DNA of 64,000 nucleotides from Tubiluchus corallicola. Its lineage: Eukaryota > Priapulida > Priapulimorpha > Priapulimorphida > Tubiluchidae. Position 1 is the stretch's first letter, and each line of letters begins with the position of its first letter. Positions 54,101 to 64,000 of the stretch are shown here, one piece after another. A model generated the notes under the pieces. That model was given only the letters and a program-made list of their open reading frames with translations, did not search any database and was not told the DNA's origin. Position numbers and translations under genes: made by a program. The stretch is taken from contig JAQGDQ010000321.1 in assembly GCA_030141605.1 (NCBI GenBank), positions 186,001 to 250,000 of the forward strand, in the 5' to 3' direction.

Positions 54101-56316
54101 TTGCAGATACCTTTTTATATATATATTTGTAGTCCCTGCCTAACATGCATCTAGTGTGTTTTTGTGGCATTGTGTTATATAAGACAACTGCTAATTCATG
54201 TCAGGATGCTATAATTTGTAATAATGTATGATTTTCTATGGTTATTGGATATAAAACTATATTTGTTATATTAAATCACGTACGACAAGGTTTCCTTTAC
54301 CAAGGAATCAATTTTTTTGGTAGTGTGTCGCTCTGCAAGTCAAGAGATAGTATGACAATAGATATTATCCAAAAGCAACTTAAACAGCATCACCCATCCT
54401 TTTATTAGCTCCAGGCCTAGTGTTGCTGATCATCCCAATCAAGTGCACGAGCACACTCACACCTATTCCTCTCACCCATGACCGTCAGTAATTAACAATA
54501 CAATTTTATTTATTTTAACATATGAAATGTTTAAAACTTATTGCATATGTCTTCCATGGCACACAGTGGTAGGCACAGCCTTCGTAATATAATTTTACTG
54601 TTTACTTTTGTTGGTATATAAAATGTATTTAGTTATTTATTTATTTTTGTACCTAATAAATAATAATAATAATATGATTGTAGTTATTTGTGTGCATGTA
54701 ACAAATTTTAACTTGTTAACTTTTGATTATTTTTTTGTTAATGCAGCTCCCATATTGCCCATAAACTTGCTACACAAAACTACGACTGATGCACAGTTGA
54801 ATGGATATACTATTCCCTCAGACACCATCATGATTGGCTGCATCTATGCTTCCCATATGGATCCCAGCTACTTCCCCGAACCAGAAAAGTTTAATCCCGA
54901 AAGGTTCATCGATGCCGATGGGAAAGTTAAGACAAAATGTGACGGCTTCATGCCATTCTCCATAGGTACATTATTGAAAGTTCTATTTTACCATACTTCA
55001 TTCATTATAGTTTTATTTTAACATAGTTATAGCAGTGAAGTGGGTGTACGTTGAACAAATAAGTCAAGGAGGTATGCAGTAGTGTCAGTCATTTACTAGA
55101 GCAGATCAGTAATTAAACTTGACGATACGCAACAAATTGCAGCATTTAGCAGAAACAACTAATTATTCCCATCACACACAAGACAAAATCTGTCAGCAAC
55201 AACTTGTATGACATGCATTTTTGCTCGTGTGCACACTCGATAGACACTGTGATACCAGTTTTGCTGCACGCAGGTTTATATTAGAAGTGCTTAATTTTCT
55301 GTCTCAGACAAACACATCCTGCTTCTATGTGCACACTCAGTGCAGCAACTTGCATTAGACAAAACAAGTTCATCTAACATGTTATCTAATAATTGTTCAC
55401 TCAGGTTTTTGTATGCCATATTGCTTCATATAAAAGCTACCATGTTTGTGCAAATTTAGCGGGAGATGATTTTATCAGACAGTTTACTGCATACAGATTT
55501 TTTGCCATGTGCAACTAACATTAGGCTTACTTCTAATACTCTTGCAATTCTGTAGATGCAAGACTGTAGGTCTAAACCAAAAACATTAAATTTTTCTCAA
55601 GTATGTCAAGTGCAACTGGTTTACAGGCAAATTTGAAAAATTTATGCCTGAAAATTGAATGAGTTGAAATGATCCCACTTGTGAGGCTGATAGTAATTTT
55701 TCACTCATTATAAAATTGGGCTAATTTTGTGGCCCGATTAATTTAACTTCTTGGTTCATATAAATGAAGTAATTACCTGATAATCAAATCTCGTATGATA
55801 TTCATAGAAATGCTATTGTTTTTCGAATATCTGTGTGTGACTATTACCATAACTCTCAAACTTGTATGTAGCCATGCTTCAAGTGATTGTACACAGAAGT
55901 CCTTGTCTAGACACTAAAATGGTTTTGACAACCACATACAGAGCAAATATAAATTGAAATTAGACACAAACTAACATTTATGTTACTGTCAGAAATACAT
56001 GTTACTTTTCTGAAAGTTTAATATTACTACCCAGCAGTGCAGATATATTATTATAACTTTGGGTAACTAGAATGTTTAGTTTTAATTTTCAATTCAACAA
56101 CATATTGTCATTTTGTCTCTTACAGGTTGGCGTGTCTGCCTTGGTGAAATGCTGGCAAAGATGGAATTATTCCTTTTCTTTACAGCGATACTGCAAAATT
56201 TCACAATTGTACCAAAAGACGGCTGCCCACCAGCTGTAACTAACAGTACATTTGATATTGGTGCTGCTGTAAATGCTCCTCTTCCATATGATATGCGGTT
56301 AATTATGCGCGAATAA
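50855..56316 (+). CDS. CYP2-like: Cytochrome P450, clan 2 / CYP2-like, complete
   Basis: This is a haem-thiolate monooxygenase anchored in the ER; the substrate cannot be told from sequence. Five exons (50855-51191, 51367-51894, 53734-53958, 54747-54965, 56126-56316) join to 1,500 nt, 499 aa plus stop, the usual CYP2 length. Features in order are an N-terminal anchor (about 1-20), basic stop-transfer WRKRP, proline hinge [13 protein letters not shown]-helix WREQR (122-126), I-helix oxygen motif AGTETT (302-307), K-helix ExxR EVQR (359-362), PERF (414-417) and haem loop FSIGWRVCLG with ligand Cys441. The haem loop has Trp where CYP2 enzymes usually have Lys, a permitted but unusual variant. 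All four introns are phase 1, and the last splits the haem-loop glycine. CYP2U, CYP2J-like or an invertebrate-only subfamily are all possible; a tree is needed. It is tail-to-tail with SPT4. Confidence 0.95.
51367..51894 (+). CDS. CYP2-like: P450 exon 2: C-helix to G-helix region
   Basis: The exon is 528 nt, phase 1 on both sides. It includes [19 protein letters not shown] (CYP2-typical) and RDFIDAYL. The acceptor follows atttttttag. Confidence 0.95.
51895..53733 (+). other. P450 intron 2
   Basis: A 1.8-kb AT-rich intron. No embedded gene or element recognised; short frames on both strands have no motifs. Confidence 0.8.
53734..53958 (+). CDS. CYP2-like: P450 exon 3: I-helix to K-helix
   Basis: The exon is 225 nt. 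It holds [20 protein letters not shown] and the [13 protein letters not shown] segment with the ExxR pair. The acceptor follows a T8 tract plus gcag. Confidence 0.96.
53959..54746 (+). other. P450 intron 3
   Basis: A 788-bp intron with AT-rich and TA-repeat patches. Nothing else recognised. Confidence 0.8.
54747..54965 (+). CDS. CYP2-like: P450 exon 4: beta region, PERF and start of haem loop
   Basis: The exon is 219 nt. It encodes [17 protein letters not shown] and FNPERF, and ends inside the haem loop after ...MPFSI with the Gly codon split. Confidence 0.96.
54966..56125 (+). other. P450 intron 4, within the haem-loop codon
   Basis: A 1.16-kb intron splitting the glycine codon of the haem loop. 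No element recognised. Confidence 0.8.
56126..56316 (+). CDS. CYP2-like: P450 exon 5: haem cysteine and C-terminus
   Basis: The exon is 191 nt including the TAA at 56314-56316. [18 protein letters not shown] supplies the cysteine ligand and L-helix. The intron position at the haem-loop glycine is, to my knowledge, shared with vertebrate CYP2 genes. Confidence 0.96.
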
Positions 56317-59300
56317 AGTAAACGATGTGTTAGCTATAGATAAACTGCTTGTAAAATTAGGCCACTCTAGTATCTTAAAATAAATTAGTGTGAGAAAGGG
56401 CTAGCAAACATGTACTGTAGACACCCAAAGCGATTTATTATTTTATTACCATTTACTACTCAAATTTTCGTAATAGTTATAGAGTCATATTAAATTGCTA
56501 TTGTGTTAAAATTTGGATGTAGTGAAAAAACTGGAAATAGTGTTTAAATAGTTTTCATAGATTTATAGTAACTGCATTCAATACTTAAACTGTACAAATT
56601 GTACAGTTATGCTGGTATTTTATTATACTATTGATAAAACTTAAATACATGTAACATATGTTGAAAAAACTGTCTGTATTTTAGGTATGTAGTGTCATTT
56701 TTTGTTATGTTTATAATTCAAAGTCATGAAGTGCCTTGTTAAACTGCATTGACATATAACTCAAATGAATGTATTACATATGCTGACTGGATAAAAATAA
56801 CAATGTAAATGCCACAAATGTCACTAATTGAAGACATTTAACTTATGATAATCACAATAATAAACTATAATAATTCTGCATCATAAGCATAATCGATCAA
56901 TATACACCAAGTTGTTGCAATACCTTACTATTACTAATAAAATAAAGTTTGTTTTTGAGATATCATATTGTGTTACTTTTCAATTGGCAAAATAAGTTAA
57001 AAAAGTTTCAAAATGCATTTTAGTATATTTCTGTGAGCTAATCGATTAATCTTTGTCACAACAACATGTTATACTAATTTAGTAATAATAATAAAGTACA
57101 GTTAAGAGCTTTCTCTTCATGATTGTTAGGTAAATTACACTAAGCTTCACGAATTTTGCTTATTAGTTTGTGAAAGTTGTTTTGATAGGCATGCTCACAT
57201 AATTATCCCTAATATATTGACTAAAATTTAGAAAAGTATTTATGCAAGGATCTTTATTATAGAATTATCTGCCATTATTTTTAGTGCACTTAAAAAATCA
57301 TGTATTTCATGTCAAGTGCTCAAGAAAAGTATCTTGGTCAAGCTTAAATGGTAAACATGAGCAAAGCAGACATTCAGTCAGCTAAATGTTTTATGCATGC
57401 ACCAATTCATTATTTAGGAAATTTTCTATTTGCTCCGCTAATCTTAGTGTTATCTTGTTTAAGAATTACTGTGTCAGTTTATGAAATATATGTAATTTTG
57501 TGCTTTCACAGAAAATTCACATTTCCTACAGGCTACAACGATGGTATTATAAATTTTTCTTGTGTAAGTACTATACTTTAAAAATGTGTGCTCAGCTGCA
57601 TTTCTTACAATTCAATGCCCACTCTGAGTTCAGTTCATAAAGTGTCTAATTTCAAGAATGGAATAAAGAATATTTAAGTATTCGAAAAGTTTAGATGACC
57701 TTCGTTCTATCCATTAATAAATTTTTATCCATGCTTATTATGGAGTAATATGAGGAAGGAACATTATAAACTACAACACAGAAACAGTCTAATAGTATTA
57801 CTTGCGAAATACACTGCTCTGTGAGATAATTCCCTTACAGGTAGCTTTAGGACTTCTTTGTGTTCATAATTCTTATATTATGGTAGTTTATATATTGTAA
57901 TTTTGTGTCTGTTATATTTTTGTCTGTTAATAGCTACATTAAGATGTAACTGCCACCCTTATTCATCCAAAATTACTTCAGAAAATCATTTCCAGCCAAT
58001 TAAACCACTCGAGTACTCAGCACCGATTACCGTTTTGATTTGTAGTTTAGTTACGAATGGCTTCTGCATGTTAGGCATGGCTAGCTCCGATGGGCACTTT
58101 GCTGTTAACAGTGCGACGATTAATCACATTGTTGCCGTATATGGATTAAACAAACTTATTTTACATCCGGGCCTAGGAAATTCTGAGCAATTGTAGGCTA
58201 TGCTCAAATAGCTTTCAGTTTTCAGTTAATAAAAGGTGTAGCAGTAGGGTCAGAGCTAACATCTCTTGCTTCGTTCTCATATAGTTATCCCCCTAAATTT
58301 TTAGCACTACACTTGGTAACACTCCTGTTAAGCTCCCAGTAAGCACTTTAGCCCTGTTATGTACTTTACCAATTATCCAGTCCTACTAAATTTTCTTAGA
58401 ATTCAAGGTGGTCTCAATGGATCAAAAAAGTAAAAGAACTAAAATGATTTCAGTAAAGTATTCATCGCAAGTTTTCTCAATATTGCAGAGCCTAATTAAA
58501 AGTATTTACGTTTTTAGGATCGGCCACTTTCCTGTATGGCTAGAGGCAGTTGGCACAAATGCGTGGGACGCTTTAATCCAGTCACACAGACTCTGAACTG
58601 TGTGTGTGTGTTTCGAGCTACAGAAGATGAAAAGAAAATAACGAAGGTTGCAATTAGTGCATCTAATGCAGCAATGAGTAAAGCTGTAGCATTGCTAAGT
58701 GAATCGTGAAGCGTTGTCAAAAGTGAATGTGACAGAATGTGATATTCAAATAAGTACAAGATTACTTGTTAGCCCACTTTAAATTGTTAATAAATTTAGT
58801 TCAAATATTGTGGTTATTACGTATTTATTAAAAACGGTAATTGCATATATTTTCATTATATATTTATTTGTTTGTTTGTGATGTTGATTTTTTACATTTT
58901 TATTACATACAGGGTTATTGCAAACAAGTTCTGTATAACATCAGGTGGTGCAGAAAAATGTGCCCAAGTTTAGATTTCAATACTATTAGAAGCAATTTCA
59001 CAGTCTGATGTTTCAATAAATTTACTTTTGCCTGTGAAATTTGCAAGTTTATGTTTTAGTAGTTTTTAGGTTAAAACAGTAAATAAAGCACAGATAAAAA
59101 TTCGTTGTCAAGGAAAAATGGGACAGTCATCAGGTTTACCATATCTAGAATTGCCCTAAACTGTGCATAATAGCTGCACAAAGCCGTTTGATGCAGAGGA
59201 ACTACATAATTGCGAAATTTGTTAAGCGCAGGGACTAAACACGCACTAAAAAGCGAAAAACTATTGAGTATCAAGAAACATCTTCGTCTACCTTATATCG

Positions 59301-60564
59301 AAAATGGTGGACAACAAAGCTCTTGTAAATTTAGCATTAGTAGCATAATGAAATTTTTTGCCACATTTATATTTTTGACTTGTTGATTTAAAATTTCTGT
59401 ATCTTTGGAAAAATTGAAAGTAACGCCCTGCAAATCAGTGCCGTGAGTAAAATTTCTGCAAAATCAGCTTAGCAATTTTGTAGAGATTCTGCTATCTTCT
59501 TATAATATCAAGGTCAAATCTTCGGCACATTTTTTGTGCCACCTAATTTATTTGTGCTTTTGTTACATTACTTTTTTACATTCTTTTACATACAAATATT
59601 TTTTTTGTTAAACTGTCTGTTGCAATATATAAAATTGTTATTTTATTATAATTTTATAGTTTTTTTGTGATAACCTTTAGTTTTATACTTTTTAGGCTGT
59701 TTGTTTCTGATTATTTTTGGAATTAATTAATTATACTTATCACCAGTAAATGAACAAATTCGACAGTGCAATTTTTCACTTAAATTTCATTTCACATATT
59801 TAATGACACTGTAAAGGTCTATGTTTTGTATGGCTCTGCAGCTTATGTTTTCATTGCTGACGCTATAATGCAACAAGTTGCTAATTACAAATTTTTTGCA
59901 AAATGCTTAAATGACTCTACACTTATTCGATGGAATAAAATAAACAAGAATTTAGAAGGCTGGCACAAAAAACTATGTAGACCTTTGTTCTTGAAGGAAT
60001 TTTCTTGCAATATACAATATGCTACATAACATACTAAAGTATGGAGAAGAGAGTTACCATGTTTAATTTTATCACTTACTAGAAAGTATTAATTGTAATG
60101 TATAAATAAATTTTGTCATTGCTGCAAAATACTTGCTGATTCAATTTTCTTTGTTTTTAATGAAAAAGTTTTTACAATGAATAATAACTCCAAATGACAA
60201 AAATATCGAATTAATTGTACAAATTAGGATGCATTTCAACCAACATTAATTTTTTTTCCTATACATATGCGCCATTGTCCTTGCATGTTCATGCCGAACC
60301 ACAGCTGAAGCCATGAACTTGATTGGTCCCTGGTGGCTAATTGCATACTGAAGCATATGCCATTAATGTAAATAACTCCGACATTCGCTAGTTAGAAATC
60401 CCACAATATATTGGCACAGACTAACCAGCACACAAAACGTCACTTTCTCTGGTGAACTAATTCACACTCAGACTATTGCACCCTCTTAAAACTTTGCCCT
60501 AATCTCTTCTGCATCAGTGGTAGCCACTAGCAAATTTGGAATGTCATTTACTTATCTTTAGTTA
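56317..60564. other. Tail-to-tail spacer between P450 and SPT4
   Basis: About 4.2 kb of AT-rich DNA. It includes the P450 polyadenylation candidate and the SPT4 3' UTR. Several frames of 60 to 97 codons occur, but none has a recognised motif or a good splice context. Confidence 0.65.
56379..56384 (+). terminator. Candidate polyadenylation signal of the P450 gene
   Basis: AATAAA starts 62 bp after the P450 stop codon, a normal distance for a short 3' UTR. It is not proven, given the AT-rich sequence. Confidence 0.45.
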
Positions 60565-60686
60565 CTATTGTGCCTGGCTTGTGTCTCGTGACTTGTATGT
60601 AATACCACGACTCTTTAGTTCGCGGATGATGCCGGGTGGCAGTTTACCTGATACTGAAATAGCATACATTCCTTTTGATAGACTAT
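60565..60686 (-). CDS. SUPT4H1: SPT4 exon 4: C-terminal half of the NGN-binding fold
   Basis: The exon is 122 nt, acceptor tcttcttgcag, ending ...[10 protein letters not shown] and TAG. The frame remains open upstream of the acceptor by chance; splice phase and the human alignment place the exon start at 60686. Confidence 0.94.
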
Positions 60687-62368
60687 CTGCAAGAAGAGAA
60701 GATTGAATTTCATTATTACTCGACAGCAGCAAGCTTCCATGCAACTTCAAACCGCTTTATATCACCTACCTTGGGACTGCAAAAAAGTTAGAATTATAGG
60801 TTGACATTATAACAAGGTGTGTTAAACAAACATTTTGTTTTGCTAAAAATTTGGGCGTTAAGCGAGGTTGGCGTTACAAAGGGGTCGTTATGATGAGGTT
60901 TGACTGTATATGATTTTTGCAATAGTGCATTAAACCCCATTCAACTAAATTATATTCCACTACATTTGCATTTTCACATTGAATTAAATTACCCTAAATG
61001 TTGCAAGAATAACTCATTACATTAGTTAATGTTTGATTCAATCAATCTGTAATTTCTAACTCACACACATAGATCAAACATACAGGTGCAAAAGGGACAC
61101 TTACTCTATTTTCTAGTGTGAACACAAAAACACTACTGTAGAATCAATTAGTTGTGCTGTACACATTCTCAAATTTTGTTTTGACATATAACGATGTACA
61201 CAAGTAGTTAGTAGGGCATTAGTAATAGCTAGCCGTTAAAGACACTAGTTAAAACAAGACTGCAGTACGCAGGGGCCTACTTAACAGTGTGGCAAGTAAA
61301 CCCAAAATTTCAACCAAATTTTATTATTTCAGTTCAAAATGTATAGCTGAATGGGTGGTGGTAAACAGTCATTCAAATAGTGAGTATTACTCTAAGACAT
61401 AAGCAGAATTGTGCAGAGACGAAAACTATGTCGTTCAGACTTTGCACCACATATTTTTGAGACAAAAATAGATTTTAAAATTTTAATTTTGTCGGGACAT
61501 TCTTCTTCATCTTCTTCCTCACCATTATTTTAGAAAAGACGATATTGTTTCTGTAGTTTAGTGCAAAACAGCAGAAAATGTCAAATTTTTGTTGCAAATA
61601 AAGAAATAAACAAAAGTGATAAAACATTGATTAGGGTTCCAATAACAGAACAGTTAAACAAACATGTCCAGGTAAGGTCATTAAGCAGCTCGGTATATTA
61701 AGCTTATATACTACTCACTTATGCGCTGCCATTTTGCAACCCAGCTATCTTCTGGATTCATCATAGCAATCACTCTAGAAAACAAAATTAATATATTACA
61801 TTTTATACTGTAAACATTAGACATGTGGTTGTCCTGTTGTTAAATGTTAATACTGTTGATGTTGTAATATACAAGTCATCTTCATAATTTAATCAATAAT
61901 GAACAATATAAACTGATAAAACTACAAAAAGAAAATCTAAAGCAGCGTAGTATTCTTTGGTTCCTTGTTTACTTCCTGTACATACTTAGTTACATACATT
62001 AATGGAGAATGCCTGAAGGTTATGCAAATTTAAAAACAGAGGGTCATTTAGCATTCCAGCAATTTAAATTATATTCGCATTTGTCATTTTAAAGCAAGTA
62101 CTATTTATTAAATTATGTTACCACGTTTACAATAATATGTCTGAGAAGTACAAGCAATAGAATAAAAATATAAGGTAAAAACTGAAGAGAAAGTATGTGA
62201 TAATGACAACACAAGTAAAGTCTATACTACAAATGAAACTGTTTAATAAATTAATACAAACCCATCAAAATTGGCACTTGTGCAATCATAGACCATGTCT
62301 CTGTTCCCTTTCATTCCAAGAAATTGCTCGCAGTTCTCACATCCATCCAGTTCAAATTGATCTATGGT
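60565..62368 (-). CDS. SUPT4H1: SPT4 (SUPT4H1), DSIF elongation factor subunit; N-terminal exon not in view
   Basis: SPT4 binds the SPT5 NGN domain to form DSIF, which regulates pausing and elongation by RNA polymerase II in the nucleus (family knowledge). Three exons were read on the minus strand: 62368-62262, 61774-61719 and 60686-60565. They join in phase to 285 nt, 94 residues plus stop TAG. Segments aligning with human SPT4 are [48 protein letters not shown] and [24 protein letters not shown] is the second half of the four-cysteine zinc site. Human SPT4 has 117 residues, and 23 precede the TIDQF boundary, so exactly one exon encoding the first CxxC pair is missing. I found none in the 1.6 kb upstream, so it probably lies past base 64000. 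The donor of the first visible exon (gtttgt) is weak. The tail-to-tail neighbour is the P450, 4.2 kb away. Confidence 0.94.
61719..61774 (-). CDS. SUPT4H1: SPT4 exon 3
   Basis: This 56-nt exon has acceptor ttttctag and donor gtgagt. It encodes [18 protein letters not shown], near-identical in spirit to the human IIAMMSPEDSWVSKWQR. Confidence 0.95.
62262..62368 (-). CDS. SUPT4H1: SPT4 exon 2: zinc-finger second half
   Basis: The exon is 107 nt, phase 0 in and phase 2 out, acceptor ctgttctag. It carries DGCENC and [11 protein letters not shown]. The donor gtttgt is the only one giving the expected FDG-VIAMM join. Confidence 0.93.
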
Positions 62369-64000
62369 CTAGAACAGTCACTAACGAGATCATTTCAGTG
62401 TTGAATTAAATGCGATGTTTATTTACCAATTTTAGCTTTTATGTGTTAGTCAATTATTACTTTGTTTTTACTGTGATGTACTTTTATAACTTTACAAATT
62501 ACAGTTACAGTTCTCTGACTACAATGCAATTTCATCACAATAATTTTTGGCATGTAAAACGAAATTTTTACACCCATGAAAATTTTAGTTTATCCAAAGC
62601 CTCCACTCTGCTGCAGCTGAGTGATAATGGTACAGTCTATGTTACTTAAAGCGAGACTGGGCCCAATCCTAAACTGTAAGTCAAAACAATCTACTCTTTA
62701 AAATATTGAAAGGAAACACACTATTTCTTTCAAAAATGACTTAAGTGAAAGAATCATTACCACACAAACACAATTTTGCATTCGCATGCATTGCTTTGCT
62801 GTTACATGCATTTCGCCATTCGCTAGTTAGACGGGCACTAGCGCCTGCATTTCAGAAACGTGCTGTACCTCTCAGTTCAGATGTGTTAGTTTGTGACGAA
62901 CTACACACATTTGACAGTTCATGCGTGAGCACAGAGGTAAATTTGAAATTTGCATTTTTATTTTTAAACTTGGCTAGTTTTAGTGCAACACACTGAATAT
63001 CTTACAGTAGCACTGTACTTCAATTTTTGCTTTCATAAACAAGTGCAATATGCTTGTGGAATATTTTTGCTGTTGAAAATTACGTTAGTTCATCAATAGT
63101 TGGGCTCACCTGCCATTAATTAAGTTTTTAATCTGTAATTTATTTATCACAAACGATTTTGCAGTACTAAATGTGTCAACATGTACACTTTTATTGGATT
63201 TGAAAATGGGGTATTGTATGAAAAATCATCTTGTCCTCCTTTAAGGACAGTAACAGCACAATTCAATTGAATTGTTAAATTGAAGCAAAGGCCACATGTT
63301 ACAAGTTTGACATTACTGGTATGTATTTTTAACCATACACTAAAATTTACAATACTTTCATTGTAATATCCTCAGTGGCATAGTTAAGGCGGGGTGGATA
63401 GGCTATCCTTTCAGACAGCACCACTTTCATCAAGTACATAGAAAAAGTTGATTCTGTCAGAAAAATAGAAAGGCAAAACACCCTCAGGACACAATTTCCC
63501 AAACGATGCTTACAGTGCCTCCTGCTATTTACTACTTTTTTACATTAACATTTGAAACTTTTGAGCATTGTAACTCTGAAACACGTAGACATTTGGGTGA
63601 ATTTATTTCTCACAAACAAATATTTGCAGTAGGACTTTATTATTTTATCGATTTACCTCTGTAATTTACCTCAACTTTAAGACAATGCTGCTAAATTTTA
63701 CAAATACGAACTGCATCAAATTCTAAGTATGTTACTGAACGTCCTCTTTTAATAACAAGGATATACAGCTATGTAGCTGAAGAGTCATGGTGCATTCTTA
63801 GCAACCAAAAAAAAGTTAAGCAAAACCGGGCATGATTAGTCAATGGACAGGAAATCACAAGAAAAATTGCTTGTGGGTAGTTTCTTCTGCAATCTGGCTA
63901 TATATTTCTTTGAGAAAGAATGTGATGAATGAATCCAAACATGGACAAGAGACCTCTGCAGGTTCAGCACCTGATCTTAACTGTTTACTCCTAATAATAC
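62369..64000. other. SPT4 intron 1 (window edge)
   Basis: This should be the intron upstream of SPT4 exon 2. No exon encoding the first CxxC of the zinc finger was found. Short frames on the plus strand are unrecognised. Confidence 0.55.

Noticed and set aside
60687-60750. Extension of the last SPT4 exon upstream to 60750
   Set aside because: The frame is open by chance; the acceptor before 60686 gives the exact SPT4 length and phase, and the extra residues do not match the family.

Overview
This window is AT-rich eukaryotic nuclear DNA. Its genes are split by GT-AG introns, and it carries many microsatellites, decayed retroelements and tRNA-like (SINE-type) fragments. The gene content (sulfonylurea receptor, SPATA22, a CYP2-type P450 and SPT4) indicates an animal. 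The long introns, low GC and a non-LTR retrotransposon fit an invertebrate or invertebrate deuterostome, but I cannot name a phylum from sequence alone.

Four protein genes can be rebuilt with consistent reading phase. (1) Minus strand, 42874 down to 883: a sulfonylurea-receptor-type ABCC transporter (ABCC8/9 family, the regulatory subunit of K-ATP channels). Fourteen exons join to 3,066 nt (1,022 codons) and cover TMD0, the L0 linker, TMD1, NBD1 and the start of TMD2. The rest of TMD2 and NBD2 lie beyond the left edge. TMD0 is one exon, separated from L0 by a 28.5-kb intron. (2) Plus strand, 45068-48884: SPATA22, a meiotic recombination factor. Six exons give 323 codons, but the last part of its C-terminal OB-like domain could not be found. 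(3) Plus strand, 50855-56316: a complete clan-2 cytochrome P450 (499 aa), five exons, every intron in phase 1. (4) Minus strand, 62368 down to 60565: SPT4 (SUPT4H1), the small partner of SPT5 in DSIF. Three exons give 94 residues; the 23-residue N-terminal exon is not seen and probably lies beyond the right edge.

Region by region: 1-13.7 kb holds SUR exons 14 to 2, with a decayed LINE in intron 5. 13.7-42.3 kb is SUR intron 1, which holds a 369-bp solo LTR with a perfect 5-bp target duplication, compound microsatellites, two related SINE-like copies, several degenerate tandem repeats and a GC-richer patch with a CRE palindrome. 42.9-45.1 kb is a divergent intergenic interval between SUR and SPATA22. 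48.3-48.75 kb is a nine-copy, 49-bp minisatellite inside a SPATA22 intron. 49.2-50.0 kb is an unidentified GC-rich insert where SPATA22's last exon would be expected. 56.3-60.5 kb is the tail-to-tail spacer between the P450 and SPT4, with no gene recognised.

The four genes belong to unrelated processes (metabolic control of K+ channels, meiosis, oxidative metabolism, transcription elongation), so this is ordinary gene neighbourhood rather than a functional cluster. I found no convincing new biological system. The most useful leads are the isolated TMD0 exon with a sense-oriented LTR promoter between it and the rest of the gene, and the missing 3' end of SPATA22.
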